From Anseranas semipalmata (Eukaryota; Chordata; Aves; Anseriformes; Anseranatidae), in contig VXAA01000956.1 in NCBI GenBank assembly GCA_013399115.1, positions 2,832 through 66,831 of the forward strand: 64,000 bases of DNA, given 5' to 3'. Below are positions 61,845 through 64,000 of this stretch, in pieces. The first letter of the stretch is position 1; the number at the start of each line of letters is the position of its first letter. The notes beneath the pieces are model-generated. The model was given only the letters and a program-made list of their open reading frames with translations, ran no database searches and was not told where the DNA came from. Made by a program: the position numbers and the translations under genes.

Positions 61845-63835
61845 TCCAGATCCATCTCCCCAGGAGTTTGCCAGGCAAGCACTGCTGCTGTCTGTGGCTC
61901 TGCTGCCATCTAGCCAGCTTCCAACTTCCACCTCAGCCTCGAGCTCACCTTGCTGCCTCGGGAACCGCTCCGCTTCCCTGGGGCCGAGGTGATGAAAGAG
62001 GGGTCCTCGGGCACAGTCCAGAAAGAGGGATGGCGGTGGTTATCCAGCTGGAAGGAAAAAGTGTGTTGGACTTAGTAGTTTTTCACTTTCTGCTTAAGGG
62101 AATGTGTTTTTTAAGCTCTTGATACCTTCAAATTGTTATGTCTTGGTCTAGCAATTTTGGTTCTTTTCATCCAAATATCGACAGACAGTTTATGAGCACT
62201 TAAAGCAGAGGGATTCAATATGTTGGCTAAGAAGACTTTTTAAAAGTGCTACAATCGCTTTTAAATTACAAACAGACAAAGTCTGGACAACAAAAGCCAT
62301 TTTTAGGAGAGTGCAGGTGCAACGTTCCTTTGTATAGATGCTGCTCCCTTCTTAGAGAGAGGATCCTACAGTAACAGGTTGCCAAAATACTGTCAGAAAG
62401 AGAGCCAAAAGGTGTAACATGATCAGAAAAACACACTCAAAGAAACAAGCCAGGAAATAATTGAGGAAATAATGCGTATGTAAAAAAGTATGTAAATATG
62501 ATAGAAAGCAAGCATATATCTGAATGCATGACCATTTGATTTCAAAGGACTGCTAAGGAGAGCTAGAAAATGCCCTAGCCAGACTTATGTGTTCTGCTGA
62601 GCAGCTGAGTTGCAGATAGGTCCTGGAGAACTGTGGCTAGTCCAGGTTCAAGTCTGAAGTTTCCAGGGCATGCTTAAATGCTGGTGCTATGAGGATGAGA
62701 GGTTAATATTCATTTCTTTCATCTATCTTGAGCAGAAGGCTCTTATACAATTCTTCCTCCTGAGACTCTGAACACAGAAGTGTCCAGGAGAAAAGAAGCG
62801 GGATTAACATGGTTAATGGCAGTCTGTCAAGGGTAGCTGGGTACATAAAATATTCTCTAGGCTTTAGAAGAAGCATAAGGATGAAGAGGGTTTGTGCTGC
62901 AGAAAAAGAGTGAATTTTAGGAAGGAATGAGCTCTCACATCCCTTGTGGTAATTTTGCTTTTGCTGTGAAATTCCTCTCTCAAGACTACTGACCACCTCT
63001 GACTTTATGTGATAAGGGAAGAACTGTTATAAGTTCTTGCATGATTTGCTGTATGAGCTGGGAGAAGACTTAGTTCTGTGCTGGACAAGGGGGAAAATAT
63101 ACAGTGCTGTGGGAAGAAGCATTGCAGAGCTTGTGCATTGCACATGCACAGAGGCAGGCTTGCAGTCGCACACAGGCAAGTGATTTTTCCTTTTCATGTG
63201 CAATGGTCTCTTAACTTTTAACATGGATTTTTTTTCTACATACTAGACTATAATGGATCCTCTGCACAATAGACCTTTCCATAAAGGGTTTGTGTTTCTT
63301 TCTCTTGTTCTTCCTTACCTGTTATTATAGGGATTCTCTACCGATACAGGAGAATACAGCAAAGGCATGCTCTGAATGTATGGGATCAGCAGACTGGAGT
63401 CAGACTCAAGGGGCTGTTCTAGAAAATCCATTTTTTACTGTTGTCATTTCCTATTAGGATGCAAAAAGAACAGTGGTGGGTGAAGAGCGTATTCATTTTT
63501 AAAGTTTATTTAAAAGTATTCTCAGTTCTCCAGAAACTTGCTTGAGCCTGTTCATTTACCATTTTACAAAAAACAGCCAGAGGGAAAATAAGTGGAAGAA
63601 GATGTTCTGTGCAGAAAAGTACCCTAGTTTAACTGTCATAAACTATGCAAAACACCTAGGATTAAAGAAAACATCAAATCCTCCAGCAGCTCTTCTTTCA
63701 TATCCTTCCCCCTCTGCTATAAATTGAGTGGTGGGGTTTGCATTGAGCAGAAGGAGCTCGGGCCTTGTGAGATTACTCAGGAGCTCTTGGCACAGACACA
63801 GCTGGGCAGAGCCCAGCAGGGGAAAAAGCCTCACT

Positions 63836-63871
63836 TTTCTCTTCATACTATGAGTTTCTCTTCATACTATG
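63836..63871 (+). repeat. tandem duplication of a 17-base motif
   Basis: TTTCTCTTCATACTATG occurs at 63836-63852 and again at 63855-63871, with AG between: an exact short tandem duplication with period 19. Confidence 0.9.
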
Positions 63872-64000
63872 CTGTTGTATCGCCTCCCTGACATTGAGCT
63901 CTTCCTGTATTTTCTCTTCTGTTTCTTAGCATACTCTCACCAAATATCTCAAACCACCATAATTTGGCAAAAGGAAATAAAGAATAAAAATTAAGGCACG

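Larger units (their letters stand above)
57621..64000. other. non-coding DNA, no gene seen
   Basis: AT-rich sequence with frames up to 155 codons (58397-58864) that show no domain and are crossed by stop-poor minus-strand frames. It includes a repeat fragment (59333-59432), a T-rich acceptor-like tract (61194-61214), a C10 run (61835-61844) in a small GC-rich patch (61800-62020), and a 19-base-period duplication (63836-63871). A short motif-rich piece lies near 58080-58120 (TTATGCATGCTAATCAAGG). Confidence 0.6.

Noticed and set aside
63551..63600. ATTTACCATTTTAC on the plus strand as a reverse MIR fragment
   Set aside because: Only the CATTTTAC core matches; the GAGGAAACTGAGGC-type continuation is not recognisable.
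63991..64000. TTAAGGCACG at the window end, the start of the miR-124 mature sequence
   Set aside because: Only ten bases before the edge; the upstream passenger arm and loop expected for the miR-124 hairpin are absent from the preceding 60 bases.

Overview
This window looks like non-coding vertebrate DNA, most likely from a bird or another sauropsid. It is AT-rich (by eye about 40% GC) and CpG-poor outside a few patches. It has no mammalian Alu/B1/L1-type repeats and few recognisable repeats overall. The ancient repeats I can see are worn: MIR-like SINE tails and short palindromic elements built around a CATTGA-GTCAATGG type core, which I know mainly from reptile and bird genomes. The species call is an inference from texture, not from a diagnostic gene.

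I find no protein-coding gene. No reading frame exceeds 194 codons, the longest ones overlap equally long frames on both strands, and none shows a recognisable domain, signal peptide or family motif. I also find no tRNA, rRNA, CRISPR array or intact mobile element. The simplest reading is a stretch of gene desert or very long intron.

Layout: positions 1-1310 are GC- and CpG-richer and carry dense homeodomain-type AT motifs, as expected on the shoulder of a developmental gene's CpG island lying to the left. From there to the end, ordinary AT-rich sequence alternates with blocks of 150-500 bases that read like conserved non-coding elements: clusters of TAATTA, ATTAAT, ATCAAT, octamer and SOX-type motifs with few simple repeats. 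The best are near 5860-6140, 6940-7130, 7770-8260, 11640-11800, 12610-13310, 19810-20340, 23170-23320, 24110-24480, 26260-26580, 28080-28240, 30810-31030, 51190-51560, 53550-53780 and 54790-55260. These are judged from sequence texture alone; a multi-species alignment would decide.

The most concrete structures are: a pair of 59-base blocks (12613-12671 and 13250-13308) matching at 55 of 59 positions without gaps; a small inverted-repeat element at 31528-31632; a MIR-like SINE tail at 22456-22560 and another on the minus strand at 28496-28645; an uninterrupted 97-base polypurine tract with (GAA)19 at 53089-53185; a 30-base A-rich tandem repeat at 47251-47325; a G-quadruplex-prone patch in a GC-rich island at 25366-25393; and a 28-base N gap after poly(A) at 41338-41365. 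I did not find a new biological system here; the findings are leads about regulation, repeats and DNA structure.
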